63,600 nucleotides of DNA from Elusimicrobia bacterium GWA2_61_42 (GCA_001799615.1 MGTU01000002.1:1-63600); one strand, 5' to 3'; shown: positions 41,186 to 50,121, counted from the first letter of the stretch. The notes: generated by a model not told the origin, from the sequence alone. Made by a program: numbers and translations.

Positions 41186-41809
41186 CTACTCCTCTGTTAT
41201 TGAAAAAATGTCCGCCATTATATCTTCTGAAAAACGGGCATAGGCGGCCTTGAGGTCGCCGTCGGCGGGGGGCTCAAAACGCCTTACATTTCCGTACTTA
41301 ATAGTTATTTTACCTAATTTTGAGAAGTTTTCGCTGTTAAAAATACGGACGCACAGCACCGGGGCCCCGGATTTATGGGCCATCAGCGCCACGCCGGCCT
41401 TGGGCTTGAGCACGCGGCCTTTGGCGCGGGTGCCCTCCGGGAAAATGGCCATGCAGCCGCCGCGCTTCAGCGCCGTCAGGCAGCCGCGCAGCGCCCCCAG
41501 GTCCCCCCCGGAGCGGGCCCGGTCCACGGGGATGGCCCCCCAGCGGGGCAAAAAATAGCCCAGCGGCCAGATGGAAAAAAGCTCTTTCTTGGCGATGATA
41601 TTGGGCAGCCGCACCAGGGCCATGAAAGAAAGCAGGGCGGGTGGGTCGGCGTTGGACAGGTGGTTGCTGGCCACTATCAGCGGGCCTTCGGGCGGGATCT
41701 TTTCCTGGCCCTGCACCGAGATGGAATTGAAGAGCCGGAAAAACAATCTGAAAGCCGCGTAGACGAGCAGCAGCAGCAGGGGGCGTTCTTCGTGGGGTCT
41801 GGCCGGCAT
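41186..41809 (-). CDS. plsC: 1-acyl-glycerol-3-phosphate acyltransferase
   Basis: 207 aa inner-membrane enzyme that makes phosphatidate from lysophosphatidate. It has the catalytic NHxxxxD motif in VASNHLSNADPP (residues about 47-58), the substrate block PRWGAIPVDRARSGGD, and FPEGTRAKGR as the third motif. A hydrophobic N-terminal helix (LLLLLVYAAFRLFFRLF) anchors it. The start shares one base with the cmk stop (TAATG). Confidence 0.93.
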   Translation of the reverse strand: MPARPHEERPLLLLLVYAAFRLFFRLFNSISVQGQEKIPPEGPLIVASNHLSNADPPALLSFMALVRLPNIIAKKELFSIWPLGYFLPRWGAIPVDRARSGGDLGALRGCLTALKRGGCMAIFPEGTRAKGRVLKPKAGVALMAHKSGAPVLCVRIFNSENFSKLGKITIKYGNVRRFEPPADGDLKAAYARFSEDIMADIFSITEE

Positions 41810-42501
41810 TAGCGGGGAGTCTTGGCGGCGCGCTCGAAAAGTTCCACTATGGCGTCCACGACGGCCTCCCTGGGCACGGAGGTAGAGTCGAGGTAGTGGG
41901 CGTCCGGGGCCTTTACCAGCGGGTTGATCTTGCGCCCGGAATCCTGCGCGTCGCGTTTCAGGATGAAGTCCAGTATCTGGTCGAAATCGGCCTGCAGGCC
42001 CTGCCCGCGCAGCTGGGAGACGCGGCGCTCGGCGCGCGCCCGCGGGGAGGCGTCCAGGTAAATTTTAAGTTCGGCGTCGGGAAAGACGTTGGAGCCGATA
42101 TCGCGGCCTTCCATCACCACCCCGCCGTCCTCGCCGGCTTTACGCTGCATGTCCTTCATGAACAGCCGCACGCCGGCGAGCAGGGCGATGCCGGAAGAGG
42201 CCTTGCCCACGCGCTCGTCGGTGAGCTCGCGCTCCAGCCGGCGGCCGTCCAGCGCCACGTCGGCCTCGGGCCCCGCGCCTTTGGGGAATTCCCACTTCAG
42301 GCGCCCGGCCAAGGCCGCCAGGCCCTCGCCGTCGCCCAGGTCGGCGCCCAGTTCCAGCGCCTTCCAGGCCAGGGCCCGGTACATGCGCCCGGTGCTGACA
42401 AAACTGTAGCCTACGCGTTCGGCCACCATCTTGCCGACGGTGGACTTGCCCACGCCGGCCGGGCCGTCTATGGCGATGATCAGGCCTTTCGGGCGCGTCA
42501 C
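41809..42501 (-). CDS. cmk: Cytidylate kinase
   Basis: 230 aa. Phosphorylates CMP/dCMP. P-loop IAIDGPAGVGKSTVGKMVAERVG (residues 8-30), VSTGRMYRALAWKAL, GVVMEGRDIGSNVFPDAELKIYLDASPRARAERR, and the Asp/Ser block near ALVKAPDAHYLDSTSVPREAV are all family hallmarks. The end DAIVELFERA is also typical. It overlaps the deoxynucleoside kinase by ATGA and plsC by one base. Confidence 0.95.
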   Translation of the reverse strand: MTRPKGLIIAIDGPAGVGKSTVGKMVAERVGYSFVSTGRMYRALAWKALELGADLGDGEGLAALAGRLKWEFPKGAGPEADVALDGRRLERELTDERVGKASSGIALLAGVRLFMKDMQRKAGEDGGVVMEGRDIGSNVFPDAELKIYLDASPRARAERRVSQLRGQGLQADFDQILDFILKRDAQDSGRKINPLVKAPDAHYLDSTSVPREAVVDAIVELFERAAKTPR

Positions 42502-43217
42502 TTTACCAGCGCCGCCTTATTGGGAAGGTTCGCCTTGTTGTCCATGCCCATCTTGCGCAGGGGGCGCACCCACTTGGTGAAATGGGACGGCTTGAGCGAA
42601 TATTCGTGCACCAGGCGCGCCACCTCGCTGATGGGCTGGTAGCTTTCCCAGTTGAGGCGCAGGATGCGCACGCCGGCGTCCTCCATTTCCTCTATGAATT
42701 CGTAGTAATTATCCTGCAGGCTTTTCAGGTAGGACGGGTCGATGGCCTTCTCCATGTTGCGGCCGCGGGACTTGATGCGGGCGATGGAGGTCTCGACGCG
42801 GCAGTCGAGGAAGATCATCAGCTGGGGGTAGACCATTTCGCGCAGCACCATGTTGTCGAACAGGTCGAGGTAGGTGTTGTAGTCCATGTCCGAAATGATC
42901 TTGTCCGGGTGGTTGTTGAGCATGCGGGCGAAGATGGTGTCTTCCCAGATGGTGCGGTCCTGCACCACGCCGCGGATCTTGCCGAGGCTGATGCGCGACA
43001 CGAACTCCCGGTGCTGGCGGAACCGGTGGTTGAGCAGCCAGATCTGCATGATCGTGCCGTACTGCTTCATGTCGCCGTAAAAACTCTCCAGGTACGGGTT
43101 GCCGCCGACCTCTTCCAGCACGGGCTCGAAGTTCAGCGCCTTGGCCAGCTCCATGGTGAGCGTGGATTTCCCGACCCCGATGATTCCCGCGATACCGATA
43201 TAGCCTTCAGCGAACAT
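42498..43217 (-). CDS. Deoxynucleoside kinase family protein
   Basis: 239 aa. Likely phosphorylates deoxyadenosine, deoxyguanosine or deoxycytidine. P-loop GIAGIIGVGKSTLTMELAKAL with EVGGNPYLESFYGD; the DRT-like block VVQDRTIWEDTIFARML carries the substrate Arg; RIKSRGRNMEKAIDPSYLKSLQDNYYEF has the lid Arg residues. The ATG at 43217 is chosen because AAGGAAGG lies upstream and the P-loop then starts at residue 7; the open frame extends further upstream only as an accident inside pilT. It overlaps cmk by 4 nt. Confidence 0.9.
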   Translation of the reverse strand: MFAEGYIGIAGIIGVGKSTLTMELAKALNFEPVLEEVGGNPYLESFYGDMKQYGTIMQIWLLNHRFRQHREFVSRISLGKIRGVVQDRTIWEDTIFARMLNNHPDKIISDMDYNTYLDLFDNMVLREMVYPQLMIFLDCRVETSIARIKSRGRNMEKAIDPSYLKSLQDNYYEFIEEMEDAGVRILRLNWESYQPISEVARLVHEYSLKPSHFTKWVRPLRKMGMDNKANLPNKAALVK

Positions 43218-43246
43218 AAGGACCTTCCTTGTGGACTGAATTAAAT

Positions 43247-44341
43247 TTACTTCGCCCGCCCCGGCTCTATCTCCTGCTCTATGCCCTTGATGGCCAGCAG
43301 CACGTCGTCGGGGTTGGAGGCCGCCTGCAGGATATCCTCCAGCTTGGCCATCCCCTCCTTGTGCATCTTGACCAGGGACTGGTTGAAGGTCTGCATGCCG
43401 TAGAAGCCGCCCTTGGAGATCGCCTGGGTGATGGCGTCTATGGTGTTCTCGGCTATCATCTTCTTGATGTGCGGGGTGGCCGTCATGATCTCCACGGCGG
43501 GCAGGCGCCCGCCCTTGGAGCAGGGCAGCAGGCGCTGCGAAACGATGCCCCTGAGGCTCTCCGAAAGCTGCAGCCGGACCTGGGACTGCTGGTGCGGCGG
43601 GTACATGTCGATGATGCGCGAGATGGTCTGCACGGCGTTCATGGTGTGCAGCGTGGCGAACACCAGGTGGCCGGTTTCGGCCGCGGTGATGGCGGCCTGC
43701 GTCGTCTCCAGGTCGCGCATTTCGCCCACCAGGATGATGTCGGGGTCCTGGCGCATGGCCGCGCGCAGCGCGTCCACGAAGGTGGTGGTGTCGGAGCCGA
43801 GCTCGCGCTGGCTGATGATGCACTTCTTCTCGGTAAAGGAGAACTCTATGGGGTCTTCCACGGTGATGATGTGGGCGTCCCAGACCTGGTTGAGGTATTC
43901 AATCATGGCGGCCAGCGTCGAGGTTTTGCCCGAGCCGGTGATGCCCGTGACGAGGATCAGCCCGCGCTCGTTGGTCAGCAGTTTCTTCACCGCCTCGACC
44001 GGCAGGCGCAGCTCCTCGAAAGTGGGGATCTTGAGCGGGATGTGGCGGATGGCCACGCCGATCTTGCCTTTATGCGTGAACACGTTGAAGCGGAAGCGGC
44101 CCAGCTCCCCGCCCTCGAAGGAAAAGTCGACCTCGTGCTTTTCGGCGAAGATGGACTTCAGGCGCTGGTTCATCAGCGGGAAGATCATCTCCTCCACTTC
44201 TTTCTGCGACATGGTGGAGGAATTTATGGGGGTGATGGCGCCGTTGATGCGCAGGAAGACCGAAGAGTCGCCCCTGATGTGGGTGTCGGAAGCCTTGTTC
44301 TGCACCATCACTTTCAGCAGGAGGTTTAAATTTATGGCCAT
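43247..44341 (-). CDS. pilT: Type IV pilus retraction ATPase PilT
   Basis: 364 aa cytoplasmic hexameric ATPase. An N-terminal PAS-like domain (SDTHIRGDSSVFLRINGAI), Walker A GITGSGKTSTLAAMIEYLNQ, Asp box HIITVEDPIEF, Walker B ILVGEMRDLETTQAAITAAETGHLVFATLHT, and the His box (ATLHT). The AIRHIPLKIPTFEELRLP linker and the length are as in PilT/PilU. The pilins are encoded at 50.2-51.2 kb. It lies between ftsZ and the nucleotide-kinase genes, 34 nt after ftsZ. Confidence 0.94.
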   Translation of the reverse strand: MAINLNLLLKVMVQNKASDTHIRGDSSVFLRINGAITPINSSTMSQKEVEEMIFPLMNQRLKSIFAEKHEVDFSFEGGELGRFRFNVFTHKGKIGVAIRHIPLKIPTFEELRLPVEAVKKLLTNERGLILVTGITGSGKTSTLAAMIEYLNQVWDAHIITVEDPIEFSFTEKKCIISQRELGSDTTTFVDALRAAMRQDPDIILVGEMRDLETTQAAITAAETGHLVFATLHTMNAVQTISRIIDMYPPHQQSQVRLQLSESLRGIVSQRLLPCSKGGRLPAVEIMTATPHIKKMIAENTIDAITQAISKGGFYGMQTFNQSLVKMHKEGMAKLEDILQAASNPDDVLLAIKGIEQEIEPGRAK

Positions 44342-44375
44342 AGTTTCCCCAGTCCGCCCCGTAGCGGCTTCGCCC

Positions 44376-45527
44376 CTATTTCAGCCGCCTCGCCCCGCTC
44401 TGGCGGCGCAGGTAGGCCGGCTTTTCCATGTCCTCTTCGCGCCCGCCGGAAGGGGCCGGGGACTCCGGGAGGAAGTCGTCCCCCAGCCTGCGGGTGCGGT
44501 TGCGGCCCATGCCGCGCAGGCGCGCCAGGTCGCCGGCCAGTTCCCCCCGCCTGGAGGGAAAGCCGGTGGCTATCACCGTTATTTTCAGTTCGTCGCCCAT
44601 GTTCTCGTCGAAGACCTGGCCGTATTTGATGAAAACTTCGGGGTTGGCGTGCTTTATGATGTATTCCATCGCCCCGTCGATCTCCACGATCTTGATGTCG
44701 CGGGAACTGGTGAAGCTGACCAGGATACCCTTGGCGCCGTCTATCACGGCGCTCTCGAGCATGGGCGAGTGCACGGCTTCCTTGGCCGCCTCGATATGCC
44801 GCTCCGCCCCGGTGGCGCGGCCGATGCCGATCAGGGCCTCGCCCGACTTGGTCATGATCTTCTTGACGTCCTGGAAGTCCACGTTTATGAGGCCGGGGTG
44901 GGTGATGACGTCGGAAATTCCCTGGATAGCCTGGCGCAGCACGTCGTCGGCCCGGCGGTAGGCTTCTTCGCTGGAGGTATCGCGCCCCACCACCGAAAGG
45001 ATGCGGTCGTTGGGGATGACGAGCAGGCAGTCGGAGTGCTTGCGCAGCTCGTGAATGCCGGCCTGGGCCTGGTCGGAACGGGACTTGCCCTCGAAGCCGA
45101 AAGGCCGGGTGACGACGCCGATCACGAGCGCGTTGGGATTGGCTTCCTTGGCGGTCTGGGCCACCACGGGGGCCGCCCCGGTGCCGGTACCGCCGCCCAT
45201 GCCGGCGGTGACAAAGAGCAGGTCTGCGTCGGCCACGGCCTCTTTTATGAGCTCCGCCGATTCGAGCGCGGCCTCCTTGCCCTTGGCCGGGTCGCCGCCC
45301 ACGCCGAGGCCTTTCGTAAGGTTCTCGCCGATCTGGATGCGGTTCGGGGCCTTGCTGCGGCGCAGGTCCTGCGCGTCGGTATTCACCGCGACGAACTCCA
45401 CCAGGCGGATATCGGCTTCCACCATGCGGTTGACGGCGTTGCCGCCGCCGCCGCCCACGCCGATGACCTTGATGACCGCTTCGCGGTTCTGGAAATCGTT
45501 GTTATAGCGTATCCTGGTTTCAGACAT
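44376..45527 (-). CDS. ftsZ: Cell-division protein FtsZ
   Basis: 383 aa tubulin homologue that forms the Z-ring. Motifs: IKVIGVGGGGGNAVNRM near the start, the tubulin signature GMGGGTGTGAAPVVA, VVTRPFGFEGK, and NVDFQDVKKIM with the T7 loop. The variable linker is short, about 40 residues (GMGRNRTRRLGDDFLPES), and the C-terminal peptide is EKPAYLRRQ, the FtsA-binding type. The ATG at 45527 overlaps the ftsA stop by one base. Confidence 0.97.
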   Translation of the reverse strand: MSETRIRYNNDFQNREAVIKVIGVGGGGGNAVNRMVEADIRLVEFVAVNTDAQDLRRSKAPNRIQIGENLTKGLGVGGDPAKGKEAALESAELIKEAVADADLLFVTAGMGGGTGTGAAPVVAQTAKEANPNALVIGVVTRPFGFEGKSRSDQAQAGIHELRKHSDCLLVIPNDRILSVVGRDTSSEEAYRRADDVLRQAIQGISDVITHPGLINVDFQDVKKIMTKSGEALIGIGRATGAERHIEAAKEAVHSPMLESAVIDGAKGILVSFTSSRDIKIVEIDGAMEYIIKHANPEVFIKYGQVFDENMGDELKITVIATGFPSRRGELAGDLARLRGMGRNRTRRLGDDFLPESPAPSGGREEDMEKPAYLRRQSGARRLK

Positions 45528-46759
45528 TAGAACAGGTCCTTGAGCCAGCGCCAGATCTTTTTCTCCACGGAGCCGCCGCGGACGGGGCCCGGCACGTCGG
45601 TGTTCCAGGTCTTGAGGTGCGGGTAGCAGACCAGGGCGACGGCGCCCAGGTACGGCTGGGTCATGTATTCTTCGGGGCACTGCAGGATCTCCTGCGCCGG
45701 CAGGCCCAGCCTGGCCTGGCCCAGGTCCAGCAGCTGTTCGGCCGCCTCGGGCATGCCCTTGAGGAGGGCCGCGCCGCCGGTAAGGATGGCGCCGCCGGGC
45801 AGCTCGGCGTAATTGGAGCCCTGCACGGACTGGTTGATCTTTTCGAAAATTTCCTCGGCGCGCGGCTGGATGAAGTCCAGCAGTTCGCGCGGCTTCACTT
45901 CCTTCTTGGTCCTGGCGTCCAGCTTGGTGATGTTTATCACCTTGTCCTCTTCGAGCATGTTGGAGAACACCGCGCCGTATTTTTCCTTGATCTCCTGCGC
46001 GGCGGCCATGGTGGTGCCGAGGCCGTAGGCGATGTCGCGGGTGATGTGGTCGCCCCCGATGGCTATCTCGCGGGAGAAATGGATGCTGCCCTCGGAATAG
46101 ATGCCGATGGACGTGGTCTGGCCGCCGGAATCTATCAGCAGGCAGCCCAGGTCCTTCTCCTCTTCGGAGACCACCAGCTCGCCGACGGCGAGCAGGGTAT
46201 AGATGGTGTCCACCACGCGGAAGCCGCCCTTGGAGACGGACTTCATCAGGTTGTTTATGATGGGGCTGGAAGCGGTGACGATATGCACGCCGACCTCGAG
46301 CAGCGCGCCCTCCATCCCTATGGGGTTGGGCACGCCGCGCTGGCGGTCCAGGGAGAAGCCCTGCGGGATGACGTGCAGGATCTCGCGGTCGGAGGACAGC
46401 GGCACGGTCTTGGCGTTCTCGATGACGTTGGAAACGTCCTCGCTGGTGATCTCCTTGTCGGTGCGCGCTATGTTGTAGCCGCCCTTGTTGTCGAAAGCCT
46501 GGATGTGGGAACCGCGCACGCCGAGGTAGACTTCGCCTACCACCTCGTTGGCCTTGCTTTCGGCCGCGTCCATCACGTGCTCTATGGCCCGGGCGGTCTC
46601 CTCGATATTCACCACCACGCCGCCCTTCAGGCCCTTGCAGGGAGCGGAGGCGCCCGCGAGGACGCGGATCTTGTTGTGCTCGTCGTCGCGCTCGGCGATG
46701 ACGCAGGTCACCCTGCTGGACCCCATATCAAGCCCGGCTATGATCTCAGATTTTCCCAT
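45527..46759 (-). CDS. ftsA: Cell-division protein FtsA
   Basis: 410 aa actin-like protein that ties FtsZ to the membrane. It starts with the phosphate-1 motif AGLDMGSSRVTCVIAE, has DIAYGLGTTMAAAQEIKEKYG, the phosphate-2 region LLIDSGGQTTSIGIYSEG, and PGGAILTGGAALLKGMPEAAEQLL. The end (SVEKKIWRWLKDLF) is the amphipathic membrane-targeting helix. It is coupled to ftsZ by a TAATG overlap. Confidence 0.96.
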   Translation of the reverse strand: MGKSEIIAGLDMGSSRVTCVIAERDDEHNKIRVLAGASAPCKGLKGGVVVNIEETARAIEHVMDAAESKANEVVGEVYLGVRGSHIQAFDNKGGYNIARTDKEITSEDVSNVIENAKTVPLSSDREILHVIPQGFSLDRQRGVPNPIGMEGALLEVGVHIVTASSPIINNLMKSVSKGGFRVVDTIYTLLAVGELVVSEEEKDLGCLLIDSGGQTTSIGIYSEGSIHFSREIAIGGDHITRDIAYGLGTTMAAAQEIKEKYGAVFSNMLEEDKVINITKLDARTKKEVKPRELLDFIQPRAEEIFEKINQSVQGSNYAELPGGAILTGGAALLKGMPEAAEQLLDLGQARLGLPAQEILQCPEEYMTQPYLGAVALVCYPHLKTWNTDVPGPVRGGSVEKKIWRWLKDLF

Positions 46760-46846
46760 ATGAATGCTCCAGAAATTAAGCGGAGAACCGCTGTTAGAAA
46801 AAGGTCCCGGGACGCCCCGGCAAATAGTAGTAAGGAGTAACGGCCG

Positions 46847-47638
46847 CTACTTTGCTGCGGAAACGAAAATCTTGCCTTCCCTGAAATAGCGCATATCCAC
46901 GCGGAAAGGAGGAACGCCCTTGCTGACCGCGTCCCGCGCGACTTCGTTCAATCTTAATATTTTTAGACGGGTGAATTCAAATTTTCCCCAGAGCACCGTT
47001 GAACCGTCCTCCAGCCTGAGGCGGCAGGCCCAGTCGCGGCCGGGGCACTCCAGCAGCGCCGGCCTGGAATAGAACAGCGGGAGCAGGGGCTTGAGTTCCT
47101 TAAGGAAGGCCGCCAGGGCGGGGGCCTCTCCGGCGGGCCAGGCGATCACCGTGGGCAGGTCGGCGGCGGCAGGCCCGAGGTTTTCGGCTATGAAGCGCCC
47201 GGTGACGCCCAGGTAGGAGGTCGCGCCGTTAAGCAGCACGGGGGAGACCACTTCCTCCGGGCGGGCGGTAACGCTGGCCTTTTTGGTGAAAAAATTCCTG
47301 CCGACGCTTACGGAAACCAGGCTCGGGTGGCGCCTGCGGAGCTCCGCGGCTATGCCGGCGCAGCGCCCGGCGGTGAGCGGGGCGTTAAGGGTTTTGGCCA
47401 TAAGCTCCCGGGCGTAAGCCGCCGCGGCGGGAGCGGAACAGTCCACCTCGAAAGAGGCCGGCCTGAAGGAGAAGAACCTGCCCCCCAGGAAATCGCGCGA
47501 GGCTTTGAAGGCCGTGCCGAAGAACCAGGACGCCAGGAACAGGCCGAGGGCCAGCCCCGCGGCCGCGCCGCCGCGCCGCAGAACTTTATTGCGCACCTTG
47601 ACGCGCACGCGCACCCTGTATTTATTTTTCGGAGCCAT
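46847..47638 (-). CDS. ftsQ: FtsQ/DivIB-like division protein
   Basis: 263 aa bitopic protein: a strongly basic N-terminus (KNKYRVRVRVKVRNKVLRRGG), one membrane helix (LALGLFLASWFFGTAF, about 28-43), and a periplasmic part starting with a POTRA-like segment (RPASFEVDCSAP... RRRHPSLVSVSVGRNFFTKKASVTARPEEVVSPVLL) followed by a FtsQ-type domain. Sequence similarity is low but position before ftsA-ftsZ and topology fit. It has its own promoter and appears leaderless, which is unusual for a gene usually inside the dcw operon. Confidence 0.75.
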   Translation of the reverse strand: MAPKNKYRVRVRVKVRNKVLRRGGAAAGLALGLFLASWFFGTAFKASRDFLGGRFFSFRPASFEVDCSAPAAAAYARELMAKTLNAPLTAGRCAGIAAELRRRHPSLVSVSVGRNFFTKKASVTARPEEVVSPVLLNGATSYLGVTGRFIAENLGPAAADLPTVIAWPAGEAPALAAFLKELKPLLPLFYSRPALLECPGRDWACRLRLEDGSTVLWGKFEFTRLKILRLNEVARDAVSKGVPPFRVDMRYFREGKIFVSAAK

Positions 47639-47646
47639 CGGGTTAT

Positions 47647-47676
47647 ATTATAGCCCTAATTTTCGCGGCTTGGCAA
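47647..47676 (-). promoter_or_regulatory. Promoter of ftsQ, leaderless
   Basis: Reading the - strand: TTGCCA (47676-47671), 18-bp spacer, TATAAT (47652-47647); the ATG of ftsQ starts at 47638, 9 nt after the box. The only obvious promoter for the ftsQAZ-to-rpsA series. Confidence 0.62.
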
Positions 47677-47794
47677 AACTATGTTGGCGCCGCCCCGGGG
47701 GCCGGGCCCGCCAGGCGGCCGCGGAACCTCCGCCGCGAGCGCGCGCGGACCGGCCGCCGCCCCCTCCGGCACGCCGGAGTTTAACGCCTTGTTC

Positions 47795-47822
47795 TTGCTT
47801 TCGCGGCAATTTTTTGTATAAT
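47795..47822 (+). promoter_or_regulatory. Promoter of tRNA-Lys
   Basis: TTGCTT (47795-47800), 16-bp spacer, TATAAT (47817-47822). The tRNA begins 24 nt after the box. The 47680-47790 stretch before it is very GC-rich, without a gene. Confidence 0.7.
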
Positions 47823-47845
47823 TTCACTTGTCGTACAGAAGTGAA

Positions 47846-47917
47846 GCGCCCGTAGCTCAGGGGTAGAGCATTCGCCTTTTAAGCGAGTGGCCGCGCGTTC
47901 GAATCGCGCCGGGCGCA
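47846..47917 (+). tRNA. tRNA-Lys (anticodon TTT)
   Basis: Acceptor GCGCCCG/CGGGCGC, D arm GCTCAGGGGTAGAGC, anticodon stem TTCGC/GCGAG (one G-T pair) with loop CTTTTAA, T arm GCGCG-TTCGAAT-CGCGC, discriminator A. CCA is not encoded. The histidine-kinase gene starts only 11 nt after it. Confidence 0.95.
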
Positions 47918-47927
47918 AAAGTTTTTC

Positions 47928-49364
47928 ATGAGTATACGCAATAAACTCATACTCTTCGTACTAGCGCTTCTTACGGCAGCCTCCGCGGTAATGGCCCTCC
48001 TCTTCCTCCACAACGAGTGGGCCACCATCTCCTCTACCAGCCAGCGCAAAAACCTCCAGATCCTCCTGGCGATGTCGGAGGTATGCCGGGAAATTTCGGA
48101 CGCCCCCGGCAAAGCCTCCGCCTATAAATATTTCAAAACTTTCCTGAAGACCCCCGAGATAGTCAGGGTTTCCTGCACCGACGGGCGCGGCCGGGTTTTA
48201 ATGGAAGACCGGTATTACGTCCCCCAGCCCAGCCCCTCCTCCTATTTGTTCAAGACTTTTTCCCCGCCACGGGTCGGCGCCTGGGAGACAAGAACGGACA
48301 ACGGCGTGGAAACGCTGAACGCCTCGCTGGCGGCGAGGAACGGCAAAGGGCGCGAGATCACCGCGCGCGTGGATTTTTCCACCAGGCTGATCTACCAGGA
48401 GATGGACTCCTCCCTGCGGCAGTCGTCCGCCAGCTTCTTTATCACCCTGTCGCTGGGCTTCGTGATCGGCTGCATAGGCACGCTGATCATCGCGCGCTTC
48501 GTCGTGGACCCCATACAGACCATGGCCGAGGCGGCGCGCATGATCGGCTCCGGCAGGTTGGACCACAGGATCCCGGTGACGAGCAAGGACGAGATGGGCA
48601 TGCTGGCCTCCGAGTTCAACGAAATGGCCGACCGGCTTAAGAAATTCGACGACATGAAAAGCGATTTCGTGTCCAGCATCACGCACGACCTGCGCTCGCC
48701 CGTAACCGGCATCGGCCTGTGCGCCGACATGATCCGGGAGCTCGCGGAAAAGCGCGAGTACGGCAAGATCCCGGAACAGGTCTTCTCCATCTCCGAGCAT
48801 TCCCAGCGCCTGAACCATTTCATAGATTCCCTGCTGGAGGTCTCCAAGATAGAATCCGGCAAACTTAAATTGGACGTAAAAGCGCTGAACCTGGAAGAGC
48901 TGGCGGACAGGGCGGTACGGTCGTTCCGGGCCTACGCCGAACAGAAAGGCCTCAAGATAGACCTGGTGGTAGGGCAGGAGATCCCGAACACCCGGGGCGA
49001 CCCGGACCGGCTTTACCAGGCGCTGGCCAACGTCATAGGCAACGCCGTCAAGTTCACCGGCTCGGGCGCCGTTACCGTTTTTGTGGAGGCCGGGGCGGGC
49101 TGGCAGAAAGTGCGGGTGCGCGACACCGGCATAGGCATCCCCGCCGGAGAGCTCAAGAACCTCTTCAGCAAATTCTACCGGATAAACACCGGCCGCCCGG
49201 GCTACCCCTCGGCCAGGCAGGGCACGGGCCTGGGCCTGTTCATAGCGAAGTCCGTCATGGAGCAGCACGGCGGCAGAATAGAGGTGGAGAGCGCCGCCGG
49301 GAAAGGCAGCGAATTCTCTATCCTGCTGCCGGAGAAAAAAAACCCGGAGGAACCCCTTGCATGA
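47928..49364 (+). CDS. Membrane sensor histidine kinase (HAMP-HisKA-HATPase)
   Basis: 478 aa. Membrane helix 1 at about 7-25, a periplasmic sensor of about 140 residues without recognised fold, helix 2 near 168-190 (FFITLSLGFVIGCIGTLIIA), HAMP (VVDPIQTMAEAARMIGSGRLDHRIPV), HisKA with SSITHDLRSPVTGIG (phospho-acceptor His253), and HATPase_c with N box NVIGNAVKFTG, G1 DTGIGIP and G2 GTGLGLFIAKSVMEQHGG. It overlaps the response regulator by ATGA. The tRNA-Lys promoter may drive it by read-through. The signal is unknown; the pilin genes just downstream are plausible targets. Confidence 0.92.
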   Translation: MSIRNKLILFVLALLTAASAVMALLFLHNEWATISSTSQRKNLQILLAMSEVCREISDAPGKASAYKYFKTFLKTPEIVRVSCTDGRGRVLMEDRYYVPQPSPSSYLFKTFSPPRVGAWETRTDNGVETLNASLAARNGKGREITARVDFSTRLIYQEMDSSLRQSSASFFITLSLGFVIGCIGTLIIARFVVDPIQTMAEAARMIGSGRLDHRIPVTSKDEMGMLASEFNEMADRLKKFDDMKSDFVSSITHDLRSPVTGIGLCADMIRELAEKREYGKIPEQVFSISEHSQRLNHFIDSLLEVSKIESGKLKLDVKALNLEELADRAVRSFRAYAEQKGLKIDLVVGQEIPNTRGDPDRLYQALANVIGNAVKFTGSGAVTVFVEAGAGWQKVRVRDTGIGIPAGELKNLFSKFYRINTGRPGYPSARQGTGLGLFIAKSVMEQHGGRIEVESAAGKGSEFSILLPEKKNPEEPLA

Positions 49365-50065
49365 CCGCCAGGAACACGGTGCTCGTGATCGACGACGAAC
49401 TGTCCCTGCTGAAGTCCGTGAAAGACCGGCTGGAACTCGAGAATTTCAGCGTCATCACCTGCACCTCGGCCGAACAGGCCGTTGAAACCCTGGCCAGGCT
49501 CACCCCGGACCTGCTGGTGGTGGACCTGCGGCTGCCGGGGATGAGCGGGCTGGATCTCTGCCGCCAGATCCGCGCCGAGGAAAGTCCCTCGCGCCTGGTG
49601 CCCATCATGTTCCTGACCACCGACCGGAGCGAAACCAACAAGGTGCTGGGGCTGGAACTGGGCGGCGACGACTACATAACGAAACCTTTCAGCCCCGCGG
49701 AATTCGTAGCCCGGGTAAAGGCCCTGATCCGCAGGAGCCTCCAGGCCCGGGACGCCGACGGCCCCGACGAGACGCTGGCCTCCGGCAAACTGGAAATAAA
49801 TTATTCCCGGCACGAGGCCAGGATCTCCGGGCGGCCGCTGGACCTGGCCCCCAAGGAATTCGAGATCCTGTACCTGCTGGTGAAAAAGAACGGCCGGGTA
49901 ATGACCCGGCAATTTCTGATGGAGCGGATCTGGGGCAGGCCGTACGCCAATACCAGCCGCGTCATAGACACCCACATAAAGAACCTGCGGAAAAGCCTGG
50001 GCAGGCTGCAGGACTGCCTGGTAACGGTGGAAGGGCTGGGCTACAAATGGGAAGCCAAAGAATAA
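49361..50065 (+). CDS. OmpR/PhoB-family response regulator
   Basis: 234 aa. Receiver domain with VLVIDDELSLL, phospho-acceptor Asp55 in LLVVDLRLPGMSG, a Thr near MFLTTDRSE, and Lys in DDYITKPFSPAEF; then a winged-helix Trans_reg_C domain (RPLDLAPKEFEILYLLVKKNGRVMTRQFLMERIWG...VDTHIKNLRKSLG-like, ending VEGLGYKWE). It is the cognate partner of the kinase overlapped by 4 nt. The pilin gene follows after 117 nt with its own promoter. Confidence 0.95.
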   Translation: MTARNTVLVIDDELSLLKSVKDRLELENFSVITCTSAEQAVETLARLTPDLLVVDLRLPGMSGLDLCRQIRAEESPSRLVPIMFLTTDRSETNKVLGLELGGDDYITKPFSPAEFVARVKALIRRSLQARDADGPDETLASGKLEINYSRHEARISGRPLDLAPKEFEILYLLVKKNGRVMTRQFLMERIWGRPYANTSRVIDTHIKNLRKSLGRLQDCLVTVEGLGYKWEAKE

Positions 50066-50113
50066 CCTTCACAGGAACTTCACAACTTAAACACTAAGAA
50101 AATTAGTTTATAT

Positions 50114-50121
50114 GCTATACT
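50114..50121 (+). promoter_or_regulatory. Promoter of the first pilin gene
   Basis: Extended -10 TGC-TATACT (TATACT at 50116-50121) in an AT-rich stretch. The leader is about 55 nt, with a ribosome-binding site GGAGGGG before the ATG at 50183. No -35 stands out, so an activator such as the upstream response regulator may be needed. Confidence 0.55.

Noticed and set aside
43218..43823. Upstream extension of the deoxynucleoside kinase frame
   Set aside because: It runs through pilT in another frame, and a good ribosome-binding site precedes the ATG at 43217.
43413..45530. 705-codon + strand reading frame across pilT and ftsZ
   Set aside because: Both genes on the - strand are certain; this frame has no family features.
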